64,000 nucleotides of DNA, from assembly GCA_026874595.1 (NCBI GenBank), contig CM049313.1:13265508-13329507 (forward strand), read 5' to 3'. Source of the stretch: Sipunculus nudus. Lineage: Eukaryota; Annelida; Sipuncula; Golfingiida; Sipunculidae. The notes beneath the pieces are model-generated. The model did no database searches. It saw only the letters and a program-made list of their open reading frames with translations, and had not been told where the DNA came from. How positions within the stretch are numbered: position 1 is the stretch's first letter; every line of letters starts with the position of its first letter. Positions 23,973-35,787 of this stretch are shown one piece after another. The position numbers and the translations under genes are program-made.

Positions 23973-24051
23973 CCTAATCTTGGCACCTCGCTTGTGTGGG
24001 TTAATCACATGGGCTTCAGAGAACAGCTTTTCTTGATCACCGTCATAATAC
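23973..24051 (-). CDS. ARIH1: ARIH1, coding exon 3
   Basis: 79-nt exon with a TTTCAG acceptor and a GTAAGT donor. Its first base completes the arginine codon split from exon 2, and it ends in phase 0. It encodes YYDGDQEKLFSEAHVINPHK followed by RGAKIR, matching [22 protein letters not shown] of vertebrate ARIH1. This is the end of the UBA-like domain and the linker into RING1. The 3' splice site is unusual because a pogo-type transposon (24072-25299) ends 20 bp upstream of it, so the intron's branch point must lie in or right beside transposon sequence. Confidence 0.94.
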
Positions 24052-24071
24052 CTGAAATACAAAAACAAGTA

Positions 24072-25299
24072 CAGTGAAACCCCGCCTTGCGACTACCCCA
24101 CAATTGCGACCACCCCACAATTACGACCACTTTGCTTGGTCCCTAATTTTTTTTAGTTCATTTATGTTTAAAAATAACTCAAAATTACAACCACCCCAGA
24201 ATTCAGTATTACGACCAGATTTCCTGGCCCCAGCGCTAATGCGACCCCGCTAATGCGACCACGGCTGAGAAGTACTGAAACAACATTTGTCACGAGTCAA
24301 TTGCTGCACCTTGTCACAGGCGCCTTAACGAAAGAAAACAAAGCGGGTAACAAGGTTTCTCAACCTGAGTGTTAATCTGGTTCCGCATGACTCGGTGTCT
24401 GCGTTTTGGACTCGTTGTGGCGTAGGATATAGATCAAAGAGGGTAACCATCGGCCTGATTACTTAATGAACCGGTCTGCCCTGGGGTCTTGGGCTAGCAA
24501 TGCTAATTGCCCCTCAGTGATCACCTGTATTACAACTACCCTAAGTGCTGGGGTGAGAGCTTAATATTTCAACTCATCACATATTGTTCAATCCTCATTG
24601 GTCAAATAAACCACTTAGTTAATACTAAATGTGTTCATATCTTACTCACACTGACTTTTGAGCAGTCGGTAAAATGTATAAATAAAGCCTGCATGGGGTT
24701 TGCCCACACATTTCCTTGCCTGATAGATCGCTGTCAGTTTTTTCTCTACTCGTTCAGTTTGCATTCAAATTGCTTGCTGTTGTGCGACCATGCCTCTGAA
24801 AGAGCTCTCCTTGTCAGAGAAAGTGGCGTTAATAAAGGCCGCAACACCAGGACGCAGTCAGCATCAACTGGATCAGCAGTTTAGCGTCAGTAAAACTTAA
24901 GTGCACGCAATATATACTCAAGCGGAAGGCTAAATATATGGCAGCCACGTGTTATGTTCAATATGCATTCAGTAATTTGTCATCGTATTGCCTCTAGTGT
25001 AATTATGTGTTAATCATCAGTCACTACGTATGTGTATACATGTATATTAATTTTTATCATGAATAAATTTATAAAATAATTTTGTTTTCTTTTCAGCTAC
25101 ACACAAAAAAAAATTCAAAATAAGGGCCAGTTGAGTAAAATATTTTGTTATAATTCACATTAAAGAAATGCAATTTAATACACATTAAACATCAGCGTGT
25201 TATATGCGACCAAGGTAAGAGTTTCACAAATACGACCACTCCCAAATTACGACCACTTTGCTCAGTCCTCATGATGGTCGTAATTGTGGGGTTCTACTG
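24072..25299 (+). mobile_element. Pogo/Tigger-type DNA transposon, internally decayed
   Basis: 1228 bp flanked by TA (24070-24071 and 25300-25301). TIRs start CAGTGAAACCCCGC on the left and, on the complement of the right, CAGTAGAACCCCACAATTAC. Subterminal repeats of AATTACGACCACTTTGCT type occur at both ends. It carries the start of a transposase-like frame at 24790. It lies in ARIH1 intron 2. Confidence 0.85.
24790..24900 (+). pseudogene. Broken pogo/CENP-B-type transposase, N-terminal helix-turn-helix
   Basis: 36 codons from ATG to TAA inside the pogo-type element: MPLKELSLSEKVALIKAATP then GRSQHQLDQQFSVSKT and stop. The pattern (SLSEKVALIK, then GRSQHQLDQQFSVSKT) fits the first helix-turn-helix (psq/CENP-B N-terminal) of pogo-family transposases. 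After the stop, VHAI continues in the same frame and KRKAKYM-like residues in a shifted frame, so at least one nonsense change and one frameshift broke it. The DDE catalytic domain is missing. It has no role in the host gene. Confidence 0.7.
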
Positions 25300-25510
25300 T
25301 AGCATGATATAAAAGGTACAAGTTTTAAAATTACATGATGTAGAAGCCAGTAAACATAAATAAAAGCACAACCTTAAATTTATTACAGCTTCATTGATGT
25401 TGTTCAAATACCTACTCCATGGTAAACATTAATTCTGTTTTTGCAATGGTCAGAGTCCTCTACTTGCTGCTGTAATGGACAGAAGACCATATATGTGAAG
25501 ATATATGATA

Positions 25511-26514
25511 AACTAGATATTTCTTGGCACCGCAGGTGCCATTGTATCCCCAGACAATTAATTCCCCCCCCCCCCCTTTAAGAATAGCCCCCCCCCCCCA
25601 TCTTCAGCAGCAAATAATTTCAGACCAATACCAATACCTTGAACCACTCCGGATATATGAGCAATTTATGCAAACGTAATGATGGACGCCACACAATAAT
25701 GATGACTGCAGATAGTGCCTCCAGTCTTGAATACAAGATGGAGGTATCCAAGATCAATGGACATGCACAATTTCAGCCCAATCTGTCCTTCAGTTTTAGA
25801 CCTATAATGCTCAGTACTGTCAAGTAGCAATGATGGGGTATTAAAAAGTGCGAAAACAAGAATAAAGAAAAGGTGGCGCCACCTGTCTTCTGCAGAAGAA
25901 AATGCTATCCAAGATCTACAGTCAGTTTGATTTTTGGACCAATCCATGCATCTCTTATTGAGATATATATGATTTTGTGTGATTTTCACCATATATGACA
26001 ATATTCAAGGTCAAGGCCACTCTCATAGGAAAGGTCATGACCCCAATTTAAAAATATACATCATCCCATAACCTATGTCTATGTATATGCATAATATTAA
26101 AGAAATCTGTCCATTAATTTTTGACTCATAATGCTTGCAGTACTGTCAAGTGGCAATTTTGGGGGTATTAAAAAGGTACGAAAACAAGTAAAGAATAATA
26201 GGTGGCGCTACCAGTTTCTGGAACATGAAAACCCTATCAATGATCTTTGAACTTGATTTTGGGATCAATCCATGCCAGATTTCTTGAGATATTTAAGAAT
26301 TTGTGTGATTTCCCCCAAAATTGGACCTATTCAAGGTCAAGGACACTCTCCTAGTAAAGATCATGACCTCATTTTAAATAGGCGTTGTCCTCTCACCCAT
26401 ATCTATACATATACCAAGTTTTTTGAGTTATCGCGCCAACAAGAGTTATATGCGGCAGCGGCGGGACCGTCATGAAAACATAGTATCCCCCGACTTTGTC
26501 TGAGGATACAATGA
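25511..26514 (+). mobile_element. 1.0-kb element with TTGTATCC inverted ends
   Basis: It starts AACTAGATATTTCTTGGCAC, has a hairpin TGGCACCGCAGGTGCCA, then TTGTATCCCCAGACAA. It ends TTGTCTGAGGATACAA, the inverted match. It contains AGGTGGCGCC motifs (25872 and 26200) and TCAAGGTCAAGG stretches. Poly-C runs near 25565-25601. Confidence 0.7.
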
Positions 26515-26934
26515 TGCAATGCAGAGCTAGACAAACAGACTATGTAAAGATACCCTAGAAGCATCCTGTTAAATTAATATATATTATGAAGTCTGCAGCA
26601 CTTTATGCCATGCTGATTTTATGCTCACATTACCCTTCCTGAGTGCTGGTTTCTCTGGCTGAATCAAACAAATCTAACACCGCCGTGGACTTAAACTGCT
26701 TGTCTAACTTGTCTGATATATGTTCAACTGTGATCTAACTTGTGTTACAAAAAAAAAACAAAGAGAAAACTGTAAAGTAAGATTAAAAAACAAAACTAAC
26801 TGTTCAAATTATGGCCACTGCACATATATTAATAAGTAATGGCCATCCAGGCAGACTGGCTTATACACTGACCATTCATACACAAAGAGTTATATATATT
26901 AAAGTACTGTTAAGTCATTCATTCATACACCTGA

Positions 26935-26938
<4 letters not shown>

Positions 26939-26989
<51 letters not shown>

Positions 26990-27023
26990 GTACTGTAAGT
27001 CATTAATGCAGCAGAGTTGTATA

Positions 27024-27099
<76 letters not shown>
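26939..27099. repeat. Two long TA dinucleotide runs
   Basis: TA runs at 26939-26985 and 27028-27099, separated by 42 bp. The flanking AAAGTACTGTAAGTCATT sequence is itself duplicated around the first run. The second run ends about 21 bp from the exon 2 boundary of ARIH1. Confidence 0.95.
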
Positions 27100-27105
<6 letters not shown>

Positions 27106-27120
27106 TCTGTAAGTCTTTAC

Positions 27121-27188
27121 CTTTCCATCAACTTCTCTTTGTCCCATTTGAAATGTTGAAGCAGGATCCTAGTGATGGTCGCCGGTAT
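27121..27188 (-). CDS. ARIH1: ARIH1, coding exon 2 (UBA-like region)
   Basis: 68-nt exon with a TATAG acceptor and a GTAAAG donor. It enters in phase 0 and leaves two bases into a codon. It encodes [20 protein letters not shown] followed by ME and a split arginine. This matches the vertebrate ARIH1 stretch [22 protein letters not shown] almost residue for residue and forms the core helices of the UBA-like domain, which in the family binds NEDD8 on cullins. The donor lies about 21 bp from a long TA dinucleotide run that begins just downstream in the intron, so allele length differences next to the splice site are likely. Intron 1 (27189-29696) is 2.5 kb and holds no repeat family that I could recognise. 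Confidence 0.95.
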
Positions 27189-27199
27189 CTATAAAAAGA

Positions 27200-29380
27200 T
27201 AAATTAATTATTATCCAGGACCACCAGATAAACAGAGCAGGGGTGGATAAAGGATGGGAGGGGGAGTAGAGAGGGGGATCAGGTTTTCCCCTCGCATAGT
27301 GTACAAATATTTTGAAAAATTTAGGCTGCACTGGCACAATCATGGGAAATTGAAAACACATCCTGATAAGAAATCTTGCTGTTTTTCAGTGTTAAGTGCT
27401 TATTGTTCTATTTCCCACTTGGGTATAAAGGGGGATGCATGCCCGTCCCCCACTCCCGTAAATCCCTCTCTGTGAAGGAAACAGCCAAAACAATAAACTA
27501 CCCACACCACTTATGATTCACCAGACTGAAGTAAATTGCAGATATCAGAGTCATAATCTCTACAGCTTTTTGATGGGGCGGAGCAACACACAAGGCATGT
27601 TCCTTGTATCTGACAAAAAATGTGTTACAGGACGTACTAGATGAGATATTATAAGACCTACGTTCTTATAAAACCTGCCAGAGGTCAAAGGTTAAAGAAT
27701 CCAGGACGGCACATACAGGCTGTGGCTGCCCTGTGTGGGAAGAATGCTAAGAGGATTTTGTCATTCCTAACTGATAATCTACTTTTAAATTTGATGGTAA
27801 GGACTTCTATCTCAGTTTAACCAGTAAAACATCTGCATGACTCAATAAAGATATGAACCACTGAGGTCATACTCCAGACATTTATACCTGCTAAGTCTTC
27901 CCTTTAATAGCCACAGAAAACTGGCTCTAGTTGTTATTATATGGTCCGTGAAACTAAGCTAAACTAGAGCTGAAGGAATCATAAAATAGTTAATACCTTC
28001 TTTCATTTTCAAAACTTGGAGAATAATTTACACATTATTTATGCATGATGCTGAACATAACCAAGTCTCATTTATTAATTAAGGGACTCATCTGAAACTG
28101 TTTCTAGGCCATTTAAACACATCTATTGATATCTTGCATGGAATGGTAATGTTTAAAAGGTTTTGCTAATTACCAATAAAAAATCAAACTAATGACATAT
28201 CAGTCCAACTTGTGTTCAGATCAGGAATACATTCCCTGATAACACTTCATACCAATACACATCATAATCAACCCTGAGTCATGTCCTGATCATGCCTGGC
28301 CTCGGTCCAGATAAACCCAAATGAAGTCAGCATTGTTCACTCTGACAAGGCACTGACTGGATTGGAATCATTAACAACACTGTGCTGCTAATCATAATAA
28401 AAAAATGCCCAGCTGATATTTAACATTATTTTTAAAAGGCAGGACTTCAAATTTGTATGCTGAATCTCACACAAAGGACAGCATGGTGCCCACTCACCAA
28501 GATTACCAAGATGAACTTGCAAGGGGTTTAGGAGCTTGAAGATTAGCAGTTTTTTTAATAAATTCCTTGGTCAGGTATTCCCTGGCTCTGACTTAAGTAC
28601 TTGGAGTCTTAAGTACTTATCATGGAGATATAGCAGTTACAAACGCAGTTACAAACTTTATTGTTCAAATGACAAAGTTTGCAAACACGTGAATTTTAAG
28701 ACATTGTTCAAGATGTAAGTGCACATGTATGTGCACGTTATGGCTTTGTCTGTAAACATGTGATATCAGTGGATATTGACCCTAGGAAGTGAACCAGTAC
28801 ACATACTTGATTAAATGAAAGTAGCTTTAAAATCAATGACTGACAAATGACACTGATAATGTAGGCTTACACAAGTTCTGGTGCAATGGGGTAAGTATTA
28901 CTCTCACTTTTGAAAGTACTCTGTTTATAGTTTACAGTAATAAACCAACTTCTGTCAAAAATGTGAAACATTAAATAAGCCATAGCCCAGCTGGGTTTAA
29001 TTTTTTTGTCAGTAATTAAACTTTAAATTAAAATTAGCTGCAGGTATTAGGCTATTAAATTATAGCACTACTTGTGAGCCATTTTTGTTAGTCCTATACA
29101 TGATTTTATATATTCCATAGCTTGATCTCATGAAGCTAACAGATAGAACAAACTGAATATCAAAATCAAACAAAATAACTCAACAGAGTCTGAATCATGC
29201 CTATACTCAGATACATGACGCCTATTCATAAAGGTATTGATGGCGTTATAAAAATAACGAGTCTAGTATCGCCAAGGATGGTACTGAATAAAACACACAA
29301 GAGTGGAGGTAAATCACTTTGAGATTTGTCTAAGATAACAACAGGATGACACGCGTCATAAATTGAGCTGATGATGTCAT
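27200..29380. other. ARIH1 intron 1, no feature recognised
   Basis: Apparently low in the repeat families found elsewhere. A homopolymer C run follows at about 29388-29405. Confidence 0.5.
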
Positions 29381-29696
29381 GATTCAGCCCCCCCCCCCCC
29401 CCCCCAAAAAAAGTGATTTCCCAAGGCCAAGGGCAACCTGATCCAAGAATACACCAAAAGAATGAAAATCAAATGAAAACACTGATGACACCATATGATT
29501 ATCATAATCGTTTGTATCATCAATGAACCAGCATTGATTAGATCTATTTGCAGCTGTGTTCAATGTGGTCCGTTTTAATTTCAAGACCAAATCAAATTCA
29601 TCTAATATACTTGAGCCTCTGTTTTTGTGGCTGTACCCTGATATCTATTCAACACCTGTTACTGGTTGTGTGTGTACTTTGTGACGTAATACCCAC

Positions 29697-29918
29697 CTCG
29701 ACCACGGCGTTGACCTCTTTGATACTGTCGACCATGTGTTGGACTATTTGGTCGGCTGTCAGGACGTGGAAGGCGAATTCTTCTTCGTCCCGTCTGCTTC
29801 CCTGAGCCGTCCCGGGGTCGGCGTCCATAGCCACAAACTGATCATCCTCGTCTTCGTCCATTTCCCCGCCTGAATCCTCGTCATTACTGTATATAAGTTC
29901 ATTCTCTGAATCCATCAT
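29697..29918 (-). CDS. ARIH1: ARIH1 (ariadne-1 RBR E3 ubiquitin ligase), coding exon 1
   Basis: First coding exon, 74 codons. It opens with two methionines (29918 and 29915); the second aligns with the MDS start of vertebrate ARIH1. A TAA stop lies in frame directly upstream of the first ATG. Residues 3-50 are strongly acidic (EDSGGEMDEDEDD), as in the family. Residues 52-74 (VLTADQIVQHMVDSIKEVN and following) match the start of the conserved UBA-like region of ARIH1. The exon ends in phase 0 at a GTGGGT donor. ARIH1 is known to join a RING1-IBR-RING2 module to an Ariadne domain, to work with neddylated cullin-RING ligases and to accept ubiquitin from UBE2L3. Those later domains are not in this exon. 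The conserved block excludes ARIH2, whose N-terminus differs. Confidence 0.93.
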
Positions 29919-30036
29919 TTATAATCTGGCCGCTTCTCTAACAATAAAGTCTTTAACGTTCTCAAGTTTGACAATTAAAATGTTTGGGGCAACTTGCTTA
30001 CTTGTAGAGTTGACACTTGGATCAGGTTTTTGGCCG

Positions 30037-30044
30037 TGACGTCA
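30037..30044. promoter_or_regulatory. Full palindromic cAMP-response element near the ARIH1 start
   Basis: A perfect TGACGTCA lies about 120 bp upstream of the ARIH1 initiator codon, in the more GC-rich stretch that surrounds the first exon. CREB/ATF factors bind this octamer, and full CREs close to a start site are commonly functional in animals. The transcription start itself cannot be placed from sequence. Confidence 0.45.
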
Positions 30045-30049
30045 CCTCG

Positions 30050-31504
30050 GTTGAACAGTGATTTTGCAATTGTGTGGTTGTTTAGGGATGTGAGGTGCCA
30101 CCGAAATGATAGCTGACACTCTCACACACCTGCCCGTCTGGTTAATTTGGTTTTATGGTGTTACAGGTGACAGGTACACGGCCATTATGTAGTCACCTGA
30201 AGATTTCCTGACATTACTCTACTGACAGTACAACGGTGCATTATGGGAAAATTCATTGCAGCTGGGCGTTTCCTGCCTTCAATTCACAAGAGCTACGCAT
30301 GCCATACTTTTAGTTATAATTCCTCCCGTCAGATGACAGCATCTGGCACAAACTCAAACTCACTCTTGGCCAGTTTTAACAGAAATGCAATAAAACGGCG
30401 AAACTCAAGTGGTATCGTATATTTTCCCTGGGCTTAGAACTTCAAAAAAGAATAATTGAGTGCCACAACGGAATGCTTTTAACAATTTTTTTTTAACCAT
30501 TTTTTCTGGGACATTTTTATGGAATATATATATTAAAATGATCATGCATACCTACATGTAGGCACCTACATGTATTTAGGAGTTGACTATATGGTTTTAT
30601 AGGGTACCAACATTACATGGTTTTGTTTACTGTTTACTTCAAGATTTAATGTATTTATCGATGGGTTCTGTTGAAATTTACTGCGGAAACCACAACCGTG
30701 ATATGTTCACGTGTATAATAATGCACTGGAAATGGAGTCTTAATTTAATGGGACAAACTGAAACAAAATTCACTATGTGTGTATGAATGAGTGCTGAAAT
30801 TAACAGCCCTGCGTCTTTTAATTGGCAAACATTATATTCACATACGTACGTATCAAAAATTTTATTATAAATTGTAATTTATTAATGAACGTCAGCAGAT
30901 TTCAGCCGAAGACCATTATGTACAACCAAGGAGTCCAAGCTATATGATAAAAATGTGCTTAAAGGTTTTTAGTTAATTTTATTATTATACGCATATTTAC
31001 TAATATAGATCAAGAAGTTGCAGGTTTGGTGGAGGTAATCATAATTGTGAGTTTTAAAAATTATTTCTCTTCAACCACAGAACGCAGAATTCATATCCTG
31101 TTATACAGCGATAATTAAATGTGGTTTCAACCATGTACATATATATCTAAAACTAAACAAATCCTCGGTAAGTAAATGTAGGTTGTCTAAGTATGGTGGT
31201 AACATTAAAAGATAGTAAGTTTTTTTATTGTTTCGTTTATTCGTTTAAAATATAGAGATAAGTTTTATAGTCTTGCACTTGCTGTTTGATTTGTCATTCA
31301 AAAGCGCCGAGTCACGCCGGAATGTGCTATCTGTCAGGTTTTGATGGTTTCATTGGTAATTTTGATGGCAGTAAATTAAAAGGCTTGTGGGTATCATATC
31401 GCAACGGCGGTATTAAATTTACTCGTTTATTCATGTAGTCAGTGGTTGACAGCCTATTCTGACGTGTGATAGATTAACGATGAGGTCATAGCACACACAC
31501 ACAC

Positions 31505-31544
<40 letters not shown>

Positions 31545-32380
31545 GCACTGTTTCAGTGTAGTACAGCCATATACTGTTAATGTGAAAAAAAACTTTGCTG
31601 AGAAACAACCTCTCTATAAAGGTTTAGTTCGCACCTACGGACACTTATTGACTTAAATTTATGCAGTTAAATTGCAGTGCATGGTACGACAGAGAAATCA
31701 GCGCCTTGAGTGCGTTATAGTTACTTCCATCAAGTGTCCAGAATTTGTAACAATTGTGAGAAGTTTTTAAAAGAAGAAAGGGAAGGTTTGGATTAGCAAA
31801 GGAATTTCAAGCGGTGATTGGAATCCGAAAGACTGTTTCAAGCAGGTATCAACTGAAAACACAGTGATGCAAACTTGTGGTTGGATTAGACTGAGGACAT
31901 CACACTGCTCAGATCCCTGCTCACAAAAGTACGACCCTGCCGGTTAGGGTTTGTGGGTAAAGAAACCCTCATTGCGCTGGGGCTTCACGATACACCGTTG
32001 GAGTAGGTATAAATGAAATGAAAAGGGTAATGTTTCAATTTAAATCACATGAATATGAATGTTTTGTGATAAGGACAACGGAACAGGCCTATAAGTTATA
32101 TTTGGTAAGTATACGTATGTGTTATGTAAAGAGAAATCTAGCTTTTTCTTGAATTTTGACAAATTCTGATTTTGTAGTTTGACTGTTAAAAAAGTAATCC
32201 AGGCCGTCCCACAATTCCTTACTTGAAAAGGCTCGTTTTCAGAGGTGTTGTATAATTTTGTATAGGCCTAATACCGTGTATTAAGAATCATTAATGAACA
32301 CTGAACACATGCTAGGAACAGTACGAGTTTAGTCGTGAACGTAAACCAAATGTAAAGACCCATGAACTCTGTCTTTATTA
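30050..32380. other. Upstream flank of ARIH1 with a CA repeat
   Basis: Non-coding as far as I can see. A CA dinucleotide run of about 45 bp lies at 31492-31537 and is followed by a short TA run. Confidence 0.6.
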
Positions 32381-32389
32381 AATATTGTC

Positions 32390-32770
32390 AATAAGTTAAG
32401 AGTCCACAAGAACCATTTTTAGTCAGACTTATTTTATTAATACACAAAGTGTAATTATTCGAAAGCAATTTTCCGCAAGCAACCATGCATATGAGGTCAA
32501 AGGTCAAGGTCACAGGACCCACTACTTTAAATTTGTGGATGCATTTTAAACCAAACCTCATCGCAAACCTTCCGTCGTCCACATCCGACCGACCTGACAA
32601 TAGGGGAAGTTTCCTTTTGATTTTGGGGTCACTAGATCAAAGGTCAAAGTCACAGGGCCCATCCAGGTTGACTTCAAACTGATCACAAGACCAATATTTT
32701 GAAAGCGCTCATAAACATATCCTTGTACAGACAAATTCAGCTGAGCGTAAAGACCCTTTGGGTTCCTAGT
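32390..32770 (-). mobile_element. Inverted relative of the 4519 repeat
   Basis: It reads on the minus strand from AACCCAAAGGGTCTTTACGC then TCAGCTGAATTT. It contains AGGTCAAAGGTCAAGGTCA on the plus strand at about 32495, that is, three AGGTCA-type half-sites in a row. Confidence 0.6.
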
Positions 32771-32975
32771 TTGCATAAAATTTGGTGATGCTAGCTCCTG
32801 CTGTTTTTGAGATGGTATGGGTTATAACGTACGGAAGACGCCACACCATCGCTAAAAACTGACATCATTGTTTTGGATGGACCCAGTACTTATAACGGGG
32901 ACGGGGTACATTTAAAATCTTCTTTAGTTCAGGTATCTACCCACCCCCTCCCGCCCTCAACATAGCAACGTCTAA

Positions 32976-33315
32976 GGCCAAAAAAAAATAAAAGGTATGG
33001 TTCTCAGGCACCGCCCGCATCAATTTTAAACCCCCGCATCAAAAATTTTGATTTTGATTTTTAATAGAAACTTACCAATTATGAGCTGCAGCCGCTCGGA
33101 CGTTTCTTTCAAGAAGATAAAATCATACAATTTCCTTTGCTATGTAGTGCTTTTATTTGTTTAGCAAAATAAATCTGTTATTATCATGCTTTTCCCTTAT
33201 CATTTGACATTTTTATCGAAACATACCAAAAAATTAAATAAAAAAAAAACCCGCCCGCCCGCATTGATTTCTGAAAAAAGAGCCTGAGAACCATACCTTT
33301 TTTTTTATTTTGGCC
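32976..33315 (-). mobile_element. Harbinger-like MITE, copy 3 (inverted)
   Basis: 340-bp copy in the opposite orientation to copies 1 and 2, flanked by TAA on both sides (32973-32975 and 33316-33318). Terminal arms read GGTATGGTTCTCAGGCAC on the left and GCCTGAGAACCATACC on the right. Internal CCCGCATCAA-rich sequence pairs with the GATGCGGG stretch of copy 2. Confidence 0.82.
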
Positions 33316-33619
33316 TAACGCTCTAAGGTATCATTATTATTCTGAACCCCTTATACCGGGATCTAAATTCAGTTCAAAAGTATCTTTGTAATAGTATACA
33401 TTTTTTAACTTTTTATTTATTTTCACATGAATTTAAATCATTACTGAAAAAAAAATTAATATTTAAGTGTAAGGGTAGATATATCATGATAGAGGAAAAA
33501 CTTAAAAACCGTTTATGAGATATTGTCATGTGTTTTAATATTAGTTGACCAGAGCTCGCCGGTACGTATTCAGAAAATCCTTGACACTTAAATTATATGT
33601 GGTATTCCTAATCCCCTAT

Positions 33620-34390
33620 ACAATAAATATAAATGAAATATGAAAGTTATATGGTGAGTGGTTGTTTAGTTTTAAAGAGTTATAACTTAACTTTAACCTG
33701 AGCTGGCTTGGGATCTGTACAAAGTTTGTTCGTGAAGTGCTAATTTCTGGTCCAGAAATTGATATGGGGAAAGTTTTAATAGCTATGCTAGGTATTGTCG
33801 CTGTACATTCGTCTACAAAGTTAAATTGAAATATCTTCATCAGCAAATGAAGCAATGAGCGTAACAAACAATTGTAACCAGACTTGTTCATGAACAACCA
33901 TGACCTTTGACCTAACCCTTTGTCCCTAAATCATACGGGGGTTGATAATCATTTTTGCAATACATATGTGAAATATAAAAGCAATAGGGCTAAGTGGTTG
34001 CCGAGTTATGAAGAGTAAACAAAAACTTTAACCTGAGCTGGGATGGGATCTGTACAAATTTATCTAATTACTGGCCCTAAAATTAAAATATGGTAAAATC
34101 CTTTTATACCTGTGCTAGGTATTGTGACTGTACATCAATGTATATGTTTAATTGAAATGTCTTCATAATTAATGGAGAAATGAGCCTAACAAAAAACTTT
34201 TAACTGACTTGTTCATGAACAACAGAGGCCTGTGAACTTTGACCTTTTGATCCGCAAATCATAGGGGGGGGGATAAATAAAAACCTTTATAATAGATATG
34301 TGTAATATGAGTGACACTGAGTGCAATCGGGTCAGTAGCTGCCGAGTTATAGTCTTAATAATAAACTTTAACCTGGGGTGTCTACGGACG
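33620..34390 (+). repeat. 331-bp tandem repeat, two full units and a partial
   Basis: Recurring phrases: TAACCTGAGCTGG with GGATCTGTACAAA (33700 and 34031) and CTTGTTCATGAACAAC (33881 and 34210). The period is about 331 bp. Confidence 0.75.
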
Positions 34391-35787
34391 CCGCCAACGC
34401 TGACGCCGGGGCAACGTTATAAGTTCTCCTGAACTTCGAGGTAAAAAACGTATTATTGTTACTGGGGCCTTGACATAGTGTACCTTTTAAACAAAAAGTT
34501 TTTTTTAATACAATATATATATATATATAAAGTAACTGTACGTGGCATTGTAACATTCGGGTAAAAAACCATTACTCTACCGTACTAAAATGAAAATGCA
34601 ATATCTACAGCAATTCTACAGGAGCAACTAAATGTTAGCACGTCCCTCTTTTAATCCTGGCATTGTGCAAAAGCTTTTTATGCTATTTGTCAATAAGGGG
34701 GGGGGGGGGGCTTAGCTCAGCTGACCAAGAGAGCTGTTCCCCTCCCCCCCCTCCAAGTCTAGCCGATGGGCCAGGTGTGGCCCAGTGACTCAACTCTTGG
34801 CCTGCTGCCCAAGCCTGAAACAGTTGGCAGCCTGCTGAAGGCTATTTATAGACCCTGACAGGAACTTAGCCTGTTGCCAAATTTGATAGAGTGGTTTAGC
34901 CACCAAAGCTATTTTTAGATACACACAGAAACTTAGTCTGTGGCCAAAGCTGGAAGAGTTTGGAGTCTGCCAAAGCTATTTTTTTTAGAAATAGACCAAT
35001 TCTTCGCCTGTTGCCAAAACTGACACGATGTTGGCACTTTTAAATAAAAATCTATTTATGGCAACAATTCCTCAACTTTAAATATGTGTCATGTGACCAA
35101 CATTTGCATATAATTTGGTGATTCTAAATCCTGCCGTTTCTTGGATTGTAATTTAGTATGCTTACTTGACCAGATACTTTATATTACCCAAGAAACGAAC
35201 TCTCATGTTTGTTCGAAGGGTTCCGGTACGATGCGGCCGAGAACAACCACAAAGCCATGGCGGCAGGAAGAGATGAAATAATAGATTCATTAAGCCGAAC
35301 AACCAGAAGTTAACACAATGGAATCCGACATCTTCCTTTAAATGAGGCGCCCCTTTACTACTGACATGAAAGTGAAGAGCACGGTCTCCTTTTGACATGA
35401 TTCAGCCCCCCAAAAACGTCCTTTGATGCGCTATATTAGAACAAGAAATATTGCGAGATCTAGACTGTCCTATATTATTGCGAAAATGAAAAGTCAGATT
35501 TCAGACACCAATTTAACGTGCAGAAAAAAAAATGAATCTCTAAAGTTTAAGAAGATTTGTGCAATAATAGTGAGTCTTTTTAATGGCCTACAGGCCTAAT
35601 GCGAACCTGTGCAATGGGGTATACATCAGGTATTATGCTTCCATGCTGGACCGTTACTTTTCAAGTACATGTGTGACATGTATATGTACACTTAAAGTCC
35701 TAAATATTTTGAACCCGAGTACATGCACCAATTACACAAACGTCACTGCTGAAATATTGGCATTGGTGTACACAACACAAAAATGAT

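Noticed and set aside
24507-24884. 125-codon plus-strand frame in the pogo-type element
   Set aside because: It overlaps the transposase-like frame in another phase and shows no domain; the helix-turn-helix signal is in the frame starting at 24790.
1105-29918. Assignment of the ligase gene to ARIH2
   Set aside because: The block VLTADQIVQHMVDSIKEVN and the PATITRILL and KEKLMER motifs are those of ARIH1; ARIH2 has a different N-terminal region.
34710-34745. Possible tRNA or tRNA-derived SINE head (GCTTAGCTCAGCTGACCAAGAG)
   Set aside because: It resembles a D-arm box, but no B box or cloverleaf follows, and the same CTCAGCTGA phrase belongs to the pearl-like ends.
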